DNA of 64,000 nucleotides from JBBROS01 sp965213855 (GTDB lineage: Bacteria; Pseudomonadota; Alphaproteobacteria; Acetobacterales; Acetobacteraceae): the NCBI GenBank assembly GCA_965213855.1, contig CBDCAA010000008.1, positions 1,178,001 through 1,242,000 of the forward strand. Direction: 5' to 3'. This document shows positions 26,687 to 34,444 of the stretch, one piece after another (position 1 is the stretch's first letter; each line of letters opens with the position of its first letter). The notes beneath the pieces are model-generated. The model worked only from the letters and a program-made list of their open reading frames with translations. It ran no database searches and was not told the origin of the DNA. A program made the translations under genes and the position numbers.

Positions 26687-28248
26687 GCGGTGCGGCGACC
26701 AACGTGCCGGAATACACGGTCTCGGAGATCTCGGGCGCCGTGAAGCGCACGCTGGAGGGCGCGTTCAGCCGCGTGCGCGTCCGCGGCGAGGTGACGGAGT
26801 TCAAGCGCTACCCGTCCGGCCACATCTATTTCTCGCTGAAGGACGAAGGCGGCAAGATCTCCGGCGTCGTCTGGAAGAGCGCCGTTTCCAAGGTGGGGCT
26901 GATCCCCGAGAACGGCGTCGAGGTCATCGCGACCGGCCGGGTCAGCGCCTATGGCGACCGCAGCAGCTACCAGCTGGTCGTCGAGCGCATGGAATACGCC
27001 GGCGCCGGCGCGCTGCTGGCCCGGATCGAGCTGCTGCGCGTCCGCCTGGCCGAAGAAGGCCTGTTCGACGCGGCGCGCAAACGCCACATCCCGCTCCTGC
27101 CCGCCACGGTGGGCGTCGTCACCTCATCCTCGGGCGCGGTCCTGCAGGACATCCGCACCACCGTCGCGCGCCGTTTCCCGCGCCCCTTGCTGGTCTGGCC
27201 CGTGCCGGTCCAGGGCGAGGGCGCAGCGGCCCGGATCGCCGCGGCCATCGCCGGGTTCGACGCGATCCAGCCCGGCGGCCCGGTTCCGCGGCCCGACGTG
27301 CTGATCGTCGCCCGCGGCGGCGGCAGCCTCGAGGACCTGATGGCCTTCAACGAGGAGGCCGTCGTCCGCGCCGCCGCGCTGTGCCGCATCCCGCTCATCT
27401 CCGCCGTCGGGCATGAAACCGACCACACCCTGATCGATCTCGCGTCGGACCGCCGCGCGCCCACCCCGACCGCCGCCGCCGAACTCGCCGTCCCGTCGCG
27501 CACCGAACTGGTCGCGACGATTGCGCAAGAGGCCGCCCGCCTCGACGGCGCTCTGCACCGCATGACGCAGGAGCGGCGTCTCCGCCTCGGCGTCGCCGCG
27601 CACGCGTTGCCGGACCTGCCGAACATGCTCGGCGCCGCGCGGCAGCGGCTGGAGGACCGGGCCCAGCGCCTTGCCATCGCGCTCCCCAACTTGCTGGTCG
27701 CCCGCCACGCCGGCTTGGCACGCGTCGAGCGTCTCCTCCCCGACCTTCCCGCCCTCCTCCGCGCCGCCAGCAGCAGGGCACGAGCGCAGACCGACCGCCT
27801 CCTGCTCGCGCTGCCGAATGCCGTTGCCCGCCGCCGCAGCGCGTTCCTGCAAGTGCGCCTGCCACCCGGCCCCGCCCTCACCGCGGCGCCGTCGGCTCGG
27901 CTGAGACTGTCCGGCGCAGCCCTCGCTAGCGCACTCCAGCATACCGCCGGCCGCCACCGGGCCGCAGAAGCCCGCATCACCAGCCGCCTCACGCTTGCTC
28001 CGCTGCTCTCTGCACTCCGAGAATCCCACACCCGCCTCGAAGCCGCCGCCGCCCGTCTCGACTCCGTGTCCCACCAGGCGGTGCTCAACCGCGGCTACGC
28101 CGTCGTGCTGGACGGTGCCGGACAGGCGGTGACACGCGCCGCAGCCGTCAAGCGCGGCCAGCGCCTGCGCCTGGTGTTCGCTGATGGAGAGAAGGGCGTG
28201 ACGGCAGACGGCTACGCGAAACCGGTCCAGGCCGCGCTGCCGCTATAG
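26683..28248 (+). CDS. xseA: Exodeoxyribonuclease VII large subunit
   Basis: 521 residues, longer than E. coli XseA (456). The N-terminal OB-fold (YTVSEISGAVKRTLEGAFSR; GHIYFSLKDEGGKISGVVW) precedes the catalytic core (VGVVTSSSGAVLQDI; LIVARGGGSLEDLMAFNEE; ISAVGHETDHTLIDLASD). The long helical C-terminal region (about 270-460) contains LPxLP/ALPN-punctuated repeats of about 20-24 residues before the conserved VLNRGYAVV end. With XseB it degrades single-stranded DNA. ATG 26683 overlaps the GT9 stop; the upstream in-frame extension is antigene noise. Its last six bases overlap the convergent lpxK 3' end. Confidence 0.96.
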   Translation: MSGAATNVPEYTVSEISGAVKRTLEGAFSRVRVRGEVTEFKRYPSGHIYFSLKDEGGKISGVVWKSAVSKVGLIPENGVEVIATGRVSAYGDRSSYQLVVERMEYAGAGALLARIELLRVRLAEEGLFDAARKRHIPLLPATVGVVTSSSGAVLQDIRTTVARRFPRPLLVWPVPVQGEGAAARIAAAIAGFDAIQPGGPVPRPDVLIVARGGGSLEDLMAFNEEAVVRAAALCRIPLISAVGHETDHTLIDLASDRRAPTPTAAAELAVPSRTELVATIAQEAARLDGALHRMTQERRLRLGVAAHALPDLPNMLGAARQRLEDRAQRLAIALPNLLVARHAGLARVERLLPDLPALLRAASSRARAQTDRLLLALPNAVARRRSAFLQVRLPPGPALTAAPSARLRLSGAALASALQHTAGRHRAAEARITSRLTLAPLLSALRESHTRLEAAAARLDSVSHQAVLNRGYAVVLDGAGQAVTRAAAVKRGQRLRLVFADGEKGVTADGYAKPVQAALPL

Positions 28249-29205
28249 CGCTGGCGCGATGTCCGCCAGCAGCCGCTCCAGCGCCGCTTCGTCCTTCCAG
28301 GCAAGCCCCACCCCAACGGCCCGCACCCGCGCGCGCCAAAGCGGCGGCAGGCGGACCAAGTCCTTCGGGGTCGTCACCGGGATCGCGTCCAGCTCGCGCG
28401 ACCGGGCCAGCACTGCCTGTAATTCGCGCAGGTGGAACCGGTGGTGGTCGGGAAAGTCCATCGTCGCAGCGATCGTCGCGCCGGCCTGCAGCAGGGTGGC
28501 ATGGAACTTCGCCGGCCGGGCGATGCCGGCGAAGGCCATCACCCTCTGCCCATGCAGCGCCTGGTCGGGGATCAACCAGGCGTCGAGCACCGGCAGGCTG
28601 GGCGGCAGCGATGACCGGGCGCCGCGCTGGTCCATGCCGATCATCACCGCGGCACGGCAACGGGCCGCGGCGGCCAGCGCCGGCTCGCGCAGCGGCCCCG
28701 CCGGCATCACCCGGCCATTGCCGAACCCGCTCGCGCCGTCGACCACCAGCAGCCCGGCATCCTGCTGCAGCCCGGGGTTCTGCAGCCCGTCATCCATCAG
28801 CAGCGCCCCCGCCCCGGCCGCCACCGCAGCCCGGGCCGAAGCCGCGCGGTCCGCGCCCACCCAGGTGGGCGCCACGCGCGCGAGCAGCAGCGGCTCGTCG
28901 CCCACCAGCGCCGCGGAGTGGGTGCCGGGCTCGACCAGCAGCGGGCCGCGCGCCTGGCCGCCATAGCCGCGGGTGAGATAGTGCACCACGATCCCCCTCG
29001 CACGGAGGCGCAGACCGAGGTCGAGCGCCAAGGTCGTCTTGCCGGCGCCGCCGACGGTGGCGTTTCCGCAGCAGATCACCGGCACCGGCGCGCGCCATCC
29101 GGCCTGCGCCATCCGCCGGGCAGCCAGCCGCGCGACGATCGCGCCCATGGGCGACAATAGGCGCGCCGGCCAGCGGTCGTGCTGCCAGAAGGCCGGCGGC
29201 ATCAT
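28243..29205 (-). CDS. lpxK: Tetraacyldisaccharide 4'-kinase LpxK
   Basis: 320 residues. MPPAFWQHDRWPARLLSPMG is the membrane-associated N-terminus, NATVGGAGKTTLALDL (about 49-64) the P-loop, and LLMDDGLQNPGLQQDAGL (about 135-152) the Walker-B/substrate motif. FAGIARPAKF and TTPKDLVRLP complete the pattern. It phosphorylates the 4' position of the lipid A disaccharide at the inner membrane. Its ATG overlaps the waaA stop (ATGA), placing LpxK straight after the Kdo transferase, although it acts before it in the pathway. Confidence 0.96.
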   Translation of the reverse strand: MMPPAFWQHDRWPARLLSPMGAIVARLAARRMAQAGWRAPVPVICCGNATVGGAGKTTLALDLGLRLRARGIVVHYLTRGYGGQARGPLLVEPGTHSAALVGDEPLLLARVAPTWVGADRAASARAAVAAGAGALLMDDGLQNPGLQQDAGLLVVDGASGFGNGRVMPAGPLREPALAAAARCRAAVMIGMDQRGARSSLPPSLPVLDAWLIPDQALHGQRVMAFAGIARPAKFHATLLQAGATIAATMDFPDHHRFHLRELQAVLARSRELDAIPVTTPKDLVRLPPLWRARVRAVGVGLAWKDEAALERLLADIAPAL

Positions 29206-30464
29206 GCGACCAATGCCAGCAGGCGCCCCGCCAACCGGGCCGGCAGCGCAAACTCTCCGCTTGCCGCCTGCTCGCCCGCCGTCCCGGCCGCGCGCCGCCG
29301 GGCGGGATCGCGCAGCATGGCGTCCACCCAGGCCGCCAGCGCGCCCTCGGTCTCGACCACCTCCAGACCGCCCGCGTCGTGCAGCCGGGCGACGACGTCC
29401 GTGAAATTCGCCGTGTGCGGACCCACCGCAACGGCGCAGCCGAGCCGGGCCGGCTCCAGCGGATTCTGGCCGCCACGCTGCGCACCGAGGCTGCGGCCGA
29501 CGAACACGATCGGCGCCAGCCGGTACAGCAGGCCCAGCTCGCCCATCGTGTCGGCGATCCACATGCCGCAAGCGGGCGGCCCGTCGCCGGCGGCACGCCG
29601 CGGGGCGGCCAGGGCCTGCGCGAGGGCAGGGCCGCGTTCGGAGTGCCGCGGGGCGACGATCGTGAGCAGCGTGGGATGCGCCTGCTCGAGGCGGCGATGC
29701 ACGGAGGCGGCCGCCTCCTCTTCGCCCGGGTGCGTGCTCGCGGCGAGCCACACCGGCCGATCGCCGATCTGGTGCCGCAGCGCTTGCAAGCCGGCGAGGT
29801 CGGCCGCAAGCGCGGGCGCCGCGAGCTTCAGGTTGCCGGGCGGCTCCAGCCTGCGGGCGCCCAGGTCACGCAGGCGGGCCGCATCCGCCGTGGACTGCGC
29901 GTGCACGGTGTCGAACGCGCCCAGCACGCGCGCCGCGAACCCGGGCACCCGGCGCCAGCCCCGAAAGCTGCGCGGCGACATCCGGCCGTTCACCAGCATC
30001 AATCGCACGCCATGCCGGACGCAGGCTTCCAGCAGGTTCGGCCACAGCTCGCTTTCGACGAAGCCGGCCACGTCCGGACGCCAGTGGCGCACGAACCGCG
30101 CCGCCCAGGCCGGCACGTCCAGCGGCACGAACCGGTGCAGCACCCGCCCGCCATGGCGCGGCAGGTGCCCGGCGAGCATCGCCGCCGACGTGACGGTGCC
30201 GGTCGTCATCAGCACCGTGACACCGGGCGAGGCGACCAGGGCCTCGATCAGCGGCAGCACCGATTGCGCCTCCCCAAGGCTCGCGGCATGCAGCCAGACC
30301 AGGCGCCCCGGCGGACGCGGAGCCGCTTCGATCCCCTCCCGCTCCGGCAGACGCGCCGCGATCTCCCGGCCGTGCCGGGCACGGCGGCGCAGCATGATCC
30401 GCAGCGCGGGGGCGGCGGCGGCGGTCGCGACCGCCCAGATCGCGCCGATCACGCTGGCGCGCAC
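29202..30464 (-). CDS. waaA: 3-deoxy-D-manno-octulosonic acid transferase (KdtA)
   Basis: 420 residues. A hydrophobic N-terminal anchor (~3-24) and basic RRRARHGREIAARLPER precede LVWLHAASLGEAQSV (acceptor domain). GFVESELWPNLLEACVRHG, VNGRMSPRSFRGWRR, WLAASTHPGEEE and GGQNPLEPARLG form the CMP-Kdo and catalytic motifs of WaaA. It attaches Kdo to lipid A precursor. The gene overlaps the DUF374 gene by 16 bases upstream and lpxK by four downstream, giving a DUF374-waaA-lpxK operon. Confidence 0.96.
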   Translation of the reverse strand: MRASVIGAIWAVATAAAAPALRIMLRRRARHGREIAARLPEREGIEAAPRPPGRLVWLHAASLGEAQSVLPLIEALVASPGVTVLMTTGTVTSAAMLAGHLPRHGGRVLHRFVPLDVPAWAARFVRHWRPDVAGFVESELWPNLLEACVRHGVRLMLVNGRMSPRSFRGWRRVPGFAARVLGAFDTVHAQSTADAARLRDLGARRLEPPGNLKLAAPALAADLAGLQALRHQIGDRPVWLAASTHPGEEEAAASVHRRLEQAHPTLLTIVAPRHSERGPALAQALAAPRRAAGDGPPACGMWIADTMGELGLLYRLAPIVFVGRSLGAQRGGQNPLEPARLGCAVAVGPHTANFTDVVARLHDAGGLEVVETEGALAAWVDAMLRDPARRRAAGTAGEQAASGEFALPARLAGRLLALVA

Positions 30465-31150
30465 GCGCGTTCTGCCCGCCCGGCCGCTTCGTTGATGGCC
30501 GTCTCGATCGCGGGCAGGCTCGCCGTCCAGCTATCCCGCGGCACCAGGATCGGCGCGCCGCACACCAGCACGCCGCGCCCGAACGGCAGCGGCAGCAGCA
30601 TGCGGTCCCAGGTCGGCAGCGCGCGCACCCGCGACGACCGGGCCGCGCAGGGCACCACCGGCACGCCGGCCAGCGCGGCCAGTTGCGCCACGCCGCGCGC
30701 GACCTGCCGCCGCGGCCCGCGCGGACCATCGGGCGTGATCACGACCTGGTCGCCCGCCGCGAGCACCGCCAGCAACGCCCGCAGCCCGGCGGCGCCGCCC
30801 TTCTGCGCCGCCCCCTTGGCCGTGCTGCCATACACCAGGTCGGTCCCGAACCGCGCCATGATGCCGCCGATCAGCCGTCCGTCCTGGTGCCGGCTGACCA
30901 GCACGTGCATGCGGCCACGTGGCGTCCCGAGCCGCGCCCGGGTCCGCAGCGCAAAGGTCCAGAGCGCCGGCATCATGGGCAGGCATTCGTGCCAGAACGC
31001 GAAGATGGCCGGGTGGGCATGCAGGTGGCGGCCCAGCTCGTCCTCCCCGACCAGCGTCCACCGTGTCGTCCGCAACGCGAAGCCGAGATAAGCCCCCAGC
31101 GCCCAGGCGCCCAGCGCGAGGGTTCCCGGGTGGCGGAGGATGCGTTTCAT
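30449..31150 (-). CDS. DUF374 lysophospholipid acyltransferase-like protein
   Basis: 233 residues from ATG 31150. One hydrophobic segment near the N-terminus (GTLALGAWALGAYLGFAL) is followed by the acyltransferase-like core: FAFWHECLPMMPAL, LVSRHQDGRLIGGIMARFG, YGSTAKGAAQKGGAAGL and ITPDGPRGPRRQVARGV, all typical of DUF374. Genes of this family commonly precede waaA in alphaproteobacteria, and a role in lipid A or envelope lipid acylation has been proposed. In-frame sequence upstream of ATG 31150 lacks similarity. Overlaps waaA by 16 bases. Confidence 0.88.
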   Translation of the reverse strand: MKRILRHPGTLALGAWALGAYLGFALRTTRWTLVGEDELGRHLHAHPAIFAFWHECLPMMPALWTFALRTRARLGTPRGRMHVLVSRHQDGRLIGGIMARFGTDLVYGSTAKGAAQKGGAAGLRALLAVLAAGDQVVITPDGPRGPRRQVARGVAQLAALAGVPVVPCAARSSRVRALPTWDRMLLPLPFGRGVLVCGAPILVPRDSWTASLPAIETAINEAAGRAERACAPA

Positions 31151-31274
31151 CGTGGGCGCGCGGTAGCATGCGCGGGCAGGGCGGGCAAACCGCGCGACCG
31201 GCAAGCCCGTCGCCGTGGCCGTTCCCTGGACGGAGGAACGAGGCAGAAGCGTCCGGCGACCGCCCTGCGGGACA

Positions 31275-32348
31275 CTAGGCCGGCATGCGCACCAGGCTTG
31301 CCAAGAACCCCTCGGCACAGGCGCGCCAGGAGAACCGCTCCGCATGGCGCCGGCAGGCGGCCCGGTCGCCGCCCAATGCACGCATCGCCGCCGCCCGTAG
31401 ATCCGGGTCGAGCGCACCGACGCCGGCGGGCGCGTCCTCCAGGATGTCGGCCGGGCCCGTCACCGGGTAAGCGGCGATCGGCGTGCCACAGGCGAGGCTC
31501 TCGAGCAGCACCAGGCCGAACGTGTCCGTCAGGGAGGGAAACACGAACACGTCGGCCCCGGCATACGTAAGGGTCAGTTCCCGGCCGTGCCGCTCGCCGA
31601 CGAAGCGTGCGTCCGGGTGGGTGCGCTCGAGCACCTCGCGTTGCGGTCCGTCGCCGACAACCACCTTCGTGCCAGGCAGGTCGAGGCGGAGGAACTCGTC
31701 GAGGTTCTTCTCCACCGCGATCCGCCCGACATAGAGGAAGATCGGGCGCGGCAACCCGGCGAACGGCTCCCGCTCGTCCGGCCGGAACCGGCCGAGGTCG
31801 ACGCCCCGTGTCCAAGGTTGCAGCTTCAAGAAGCCGCGGCCGGCGAGGTCGCGCCGCAGGCTGCCCGTGGCGACCAGGGTCGCGCTCCCCCGGTTGTGGA
31901 AGTGCCGCATGAGCGCGTACCCGAGCGCGAGCGGCACCCGGGTGCGGGCGTGGAGATACTCCGGGAACTTGGTGTGGAACGAGGTGGAGAACGGCACGCC
32001 GCGTTGCAGCGCCCAGCGCCGGGCCGCCCAGCCGAGCGGCCCCTCGGTGGCGATGTGCAGCGCCTCCGGGCGGAACGCCTCGATCATCTGTGCCAGGCGG
32101 CGTCCGGGGAACAGGGCCAGCTTGATGCTGCCGTAGGTCGGCATGTCGACGGTGGGGAAGCGGTCGGGGCCGAGCACCTGGACGGTGTGACCCATGCCCC
32201 GAAGCTCGCCTGCAACCATCGATAGCGTCCGGACGACGCCGTTCACTTGGGGGTGCCAGGCGTCGGACACGATCAGGATGCGCAGCGGCGGCGCCTCGCG
32301 CCCTGCCATCCTCACCGTCGGGCCGCGAACCTCAAGCAGGCTGGACAT
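31275..32348 (-). CDS. Glycosyltransferase family 4
   Basis: 357 residues. RILIVSDAWHPQVNGVVRTL marks the GT4 N-domain; LHIATEGPLGWAARRWAL and FSTSFHTKFPEYLHAR follow. The C-domain has FLYVGRIAVEKNLDEFL, VGDGPQRE and FPSLTDTFGLVLLESLACG (nucleotide-sugar site with the conserved Glu). It resembles GDP-mannose or glucuronosyl glycolipid transferases that use a diacylglycerol-type acceptor. Its start overlaps the LpxH-like gene end by 17 bases, so the two are translated together. Predicted to glycosylate a membrane lipid; the sugar is not determined. Confidence 0.88.
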   Translation of the reverse strand: MSSLLEVRGPTVRMAGREAPPLRILIVSDAWHPQVNGVVRTLSMVAGELRGMGHTVQVLGPDRFPTVDMPTYGSIKLALFPGRRLAQMIEAFRPEALHIATEGPLGWAARRWALQRGVPFSTSFHTKFPEYLHARTRVPLALGYALMRHFHNRGSATLVATGSLRRDLAGRGFLKLQPWTRGVDLGRFRPDEREPFAGLPRPIFLYVGRIAVEKNLDEFLRLDLPGTKVVVGDGPQREVLERTHPDARFVGERHGRELTLTYAGADVFVFPSLTDTFGLVLLESLACGTPIAAYPVTGPADILEDAPAGVGALDPDLRAAAMRALGGDRAACRRHAERFSWRACAEGFLASLVRMPA

Positions 32349-33216
32349 TCTCGTTCTGCTCGGCGCCGCTCCGCAGGCCCTCGCCGGTCCGCCGGGGCGA
32401 GAAGAACGACAGGCGGTTGACGGCTGCCCAGTCGATCAGCTCGAGCCGGCCATCCTGGTGTTCCACCAGCGCGGTGCAGCTCTCGACCCAGTCGCCGTCG
32501 TTGCAGTAGAGGACGCCGTTCACGGTCCGCATCTCGGCATGGTGGATGTGGCCGCAGACGACGCCGTCGAAGCCGCGGCGCCGCGCCTCGTCGGCCAGCG
32601 CCGTCTCGAACCGGTCGATCGCCTTCACCGCACCCTTCACCTGATGCTTCAGCCACTGGCTCAACGACCAGTAGGGATAGCCCATCCAGCGGCGGCCGAC
32701 GTTGAACCAGCGGTTCACGACCAGCGCGGTCGTGTACGCCTGGTCGCCCAGGATCGCGAGGAACTTGGCATAGCGCATCACGCCGTCGAACTCGTCGCCG
32801 TGGATGACCAGCAGGCGAAGCCCTTGGGCGGTGGTGTGCTCGGCCTCCCGCTGGACCGTGATGCCCGCAACCTCGAGCCCCATGCCGCCCAGCCCGGCCG
32901 TGTCCTCGGTGATCATCGGCAGCCAGGGGCGGAACATCTCGTCGTGGTTGCCCGGCACATAGGTGATCTCGGTGCCGTTGCGGACGTGGCGCAGGATGGT
33001 GCGGACGACCTTGTCGTGCATCTTGTCCCAGTACCAGGACTTCCGCAGACGCCAGCCATCGACGATGTCGCCAACCAGGAACAGCTTGTCGCACGACATG
33101 CGGCCGAGGAAGTCGGCCAGGAAATCCGTCCGGCAGCCCTTGGTGCCGAGATGGGTGTCGGAGAGGAACACCGCCCGGTAGTGCGGGGCGGATCCACCAG
33201 GACTGACCGCGTTCAT
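32332..33216 (-). CDS. UDP-2,3-diacylglucosamine diphosphatase-like metallophosphoesterase
   Basis: 294 residues. Complete calcineurin-type metal set: FLSDTHLGTKG (residues ~17-27), LVGDIVDGW, YVPGNHDEMF, LLVIHGDEFDGV and CGHIHHAEMRTV. This is the LpxH-like subgroup of about 280 residues common in alphaproteobacteria, where the true lipid A pyrophosphatase may be LpxI instead. Pairing with a GT4 gene (17-base overlap) suggests glycolipid synthesis rather than the core lipid A step. Which lipid it acts on is open. Upstream lies a 158-base non-coding gap with an inverted repeat. Confidence 0.85.
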   Translation of the reverse strand: MNAVSPGGSAPHYRAVFLSDTHLGTKGCRTDFLADFLGRMSCDKLFLVGDIVDGWRLRKSWYWDKMHDKVVRTILRHVRNGTEITYVPGNHDEMFRPWLPMITEDTAGLGGMGLEVAGITVQREAEHTTAQGLRLLVIHGDEFDGVMRYAKFLAILGDQAYTTALVVNRWFNVGRRWMGYPYWSLSQWLKHQVKGAVKAIDRFETALADEARRRGFDGVVCGHIHHAEMRTVNGVLYCNDGDWVESCTALVEHQDGRLELIDWAAVNRLSFFSPRRTGEGLRSGAEQNENVQPA

Positions 33217-33261
33217 GCGACTCTATGACCTCGCGACTGCTTGACCTGCGCGAGGGGCTCT

Positions 33262-33318
33262 TACGGCAGGTGGACGATACTGCACGTGAACTTTAGATGA
33301 TGCAGAAGTACTGCCGTA
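33262..33318. repeat. Long-range inverted repeat upstream of the LpxH-like gene
   Basis: TACGGCAG (33262-33269) and CTGCCGTA (33311-33318) are perfect 8-base inverted repeats 41 bases apart. Inside them a second imperfect pair occurs (TACTGCA and TGCAGAAGTA). The element lies in the 158-base gap between the Tim44-like stop and the LpxH-like start on the minus strand, so it could be a terminator of one gene or an operator/leader of the other. Confidence 0.35.
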
Positions 33319-33374
33319 TGATGACACCCGCAACGACCGACGGTCCAAGGCCGAAACGCCGGCCGGCATTGGCG

Positions 33375-34331
33375 TCAGCGGGCCTGCTGGATGGCCGAGA
33401 GCAGCCAGCGTCCTCCGGGGGCGCGGACGAACGTCCACACTTCGGTCGCCACCGTTCGCTCGCCCTCGGCGCCGTCGACGATTCGCCCCGCCGAGTCGCG
33501 AGTGACGTCGATCATCGAGAACCGCATCGCGACCGTCGCATACTCGCGATTGCCTTCGCTCCACGACTCCGACAGGTCGCCCTTGTCGAGCCGTACGTCA
33601 GTCACCGTGTTGCGGAGCCCACGGCTTGTCTGTTCAGCAAGCTGCTCGGCAAAGACGCTGACCATCTCGGGCGTCGCGAGGCGCTGCAAGGTGCTCACGT
33701 CCTGCGTCGACCACGCGGCCTGGACGTCCTGCAGCAGGCGGCTGAACGCCTCGTAGTCGGCCGGGCCGATCGCGACGGGGCGCGACGCGGGCCGTCCGCC
33801 CGGCATCCGGCCCGCCGTCCCCCCGCCCATCGATGCGCCCATCGGGGCCGGCTGACCCATGCGCGGCATGCCGGCGAACATCGGCATGCCGCGGCCGAAT
33901 ACCACCCGGAGCAGCCAACGGCCGACGAAGAACAGCAGCAGCAATTGTAGCAACAGGCCGATGAACCCGAACCCGCCGCCGCCGAAGAACCCGTGGCCCA
34001 TCAGCAATCCGCTGAGCCCGTATCCCAGCACGCCGCCGAGCAGGCCGCCTGCGAGGCCCGAGCCGAACCCGCCGCCAAAGCCCGGCCGGGCATAAGGCGC
34101 CGCCGGCGAGGGCGCACCGAACGGTGCCGAGGGTTCGCTGCGCGGCGTCAAGCTCCGCTCGACCGGCGCCGTGAAGGACGGGGCGGTGCTCGTCATCGGC
34201 GGCGCCGAATAGGTCCGCCCGCCACGGCTGCCGAACGAGCCGCCCGAGCCGGCCCGGGCCTCGGCGAGCGAGGGCGCAAGGGCGAGGGCTGCCACGAGAC
34301 AGGCGGTCAGCACGGCAGGACAGCGGCGCAT
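33375..34331 (-). CDS. Tim44-like domain protein, exported or membrane-bound
   Basis: 318 residues. The N-terminus is a signal sequence (LTACLVAALALAPSLAEARA), then a Gly/Ser/Pro-rich region (GSGGSFGSRGGRTYSAPPM) and two hydrophobic Gly-rich segments (about 90-112 and 120-142). The C-terminal ~120 residues form a Tim44-like fold (DYEAFSRLLQDVQAAWSTQD, then a beta-sheet with TEVWTFVRAPGGRWLLSAIQ). Such proteins occur throughout alphaproteobacteria; their function in bacteria is not settled. Divergent from the alpha/beta hydrolase gene. Confidence 0.82.
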   Translation of the reverse strand: MRRCPAVLTACLVAALALAPSLAEARAGSGGSFGSRGGRTYSAPPMTSTAPSFTAPVERSLTPRSEPSAPFGAPSPAAPYARPGFGGGFGSGLAGGLLGGVLGYGLSGLLMGHGFFGGGGFGFIGLLLQLLLLFFVGRWLLRVVFGRGMPMFAGMPRMGQPAPMGASMGGGTAGRMPGGRPASRPVAIGPADYEAFSRLLQDVQAAWSTQDVSTLQRLATPEMVSVFAEQLAEQTSRGLRNTVTDVRLDKGDLSESWSEGNREYATVAMRFSMIDVTRDSAGRIVDGAEGERTVATEVWTFVRAPGGRWLLSAIQQAR

Positions 34332-34444
34332 AGCTCAGGAACCTCGGTGTGACTGTGCTGTGATATAGACATTGGCGGCGCGAACACCAATGGTGGGCGC
34401 CTGCCCAACAAGGCCGCGCCAGACGGCCCTCCGGAGGAGTGCCC

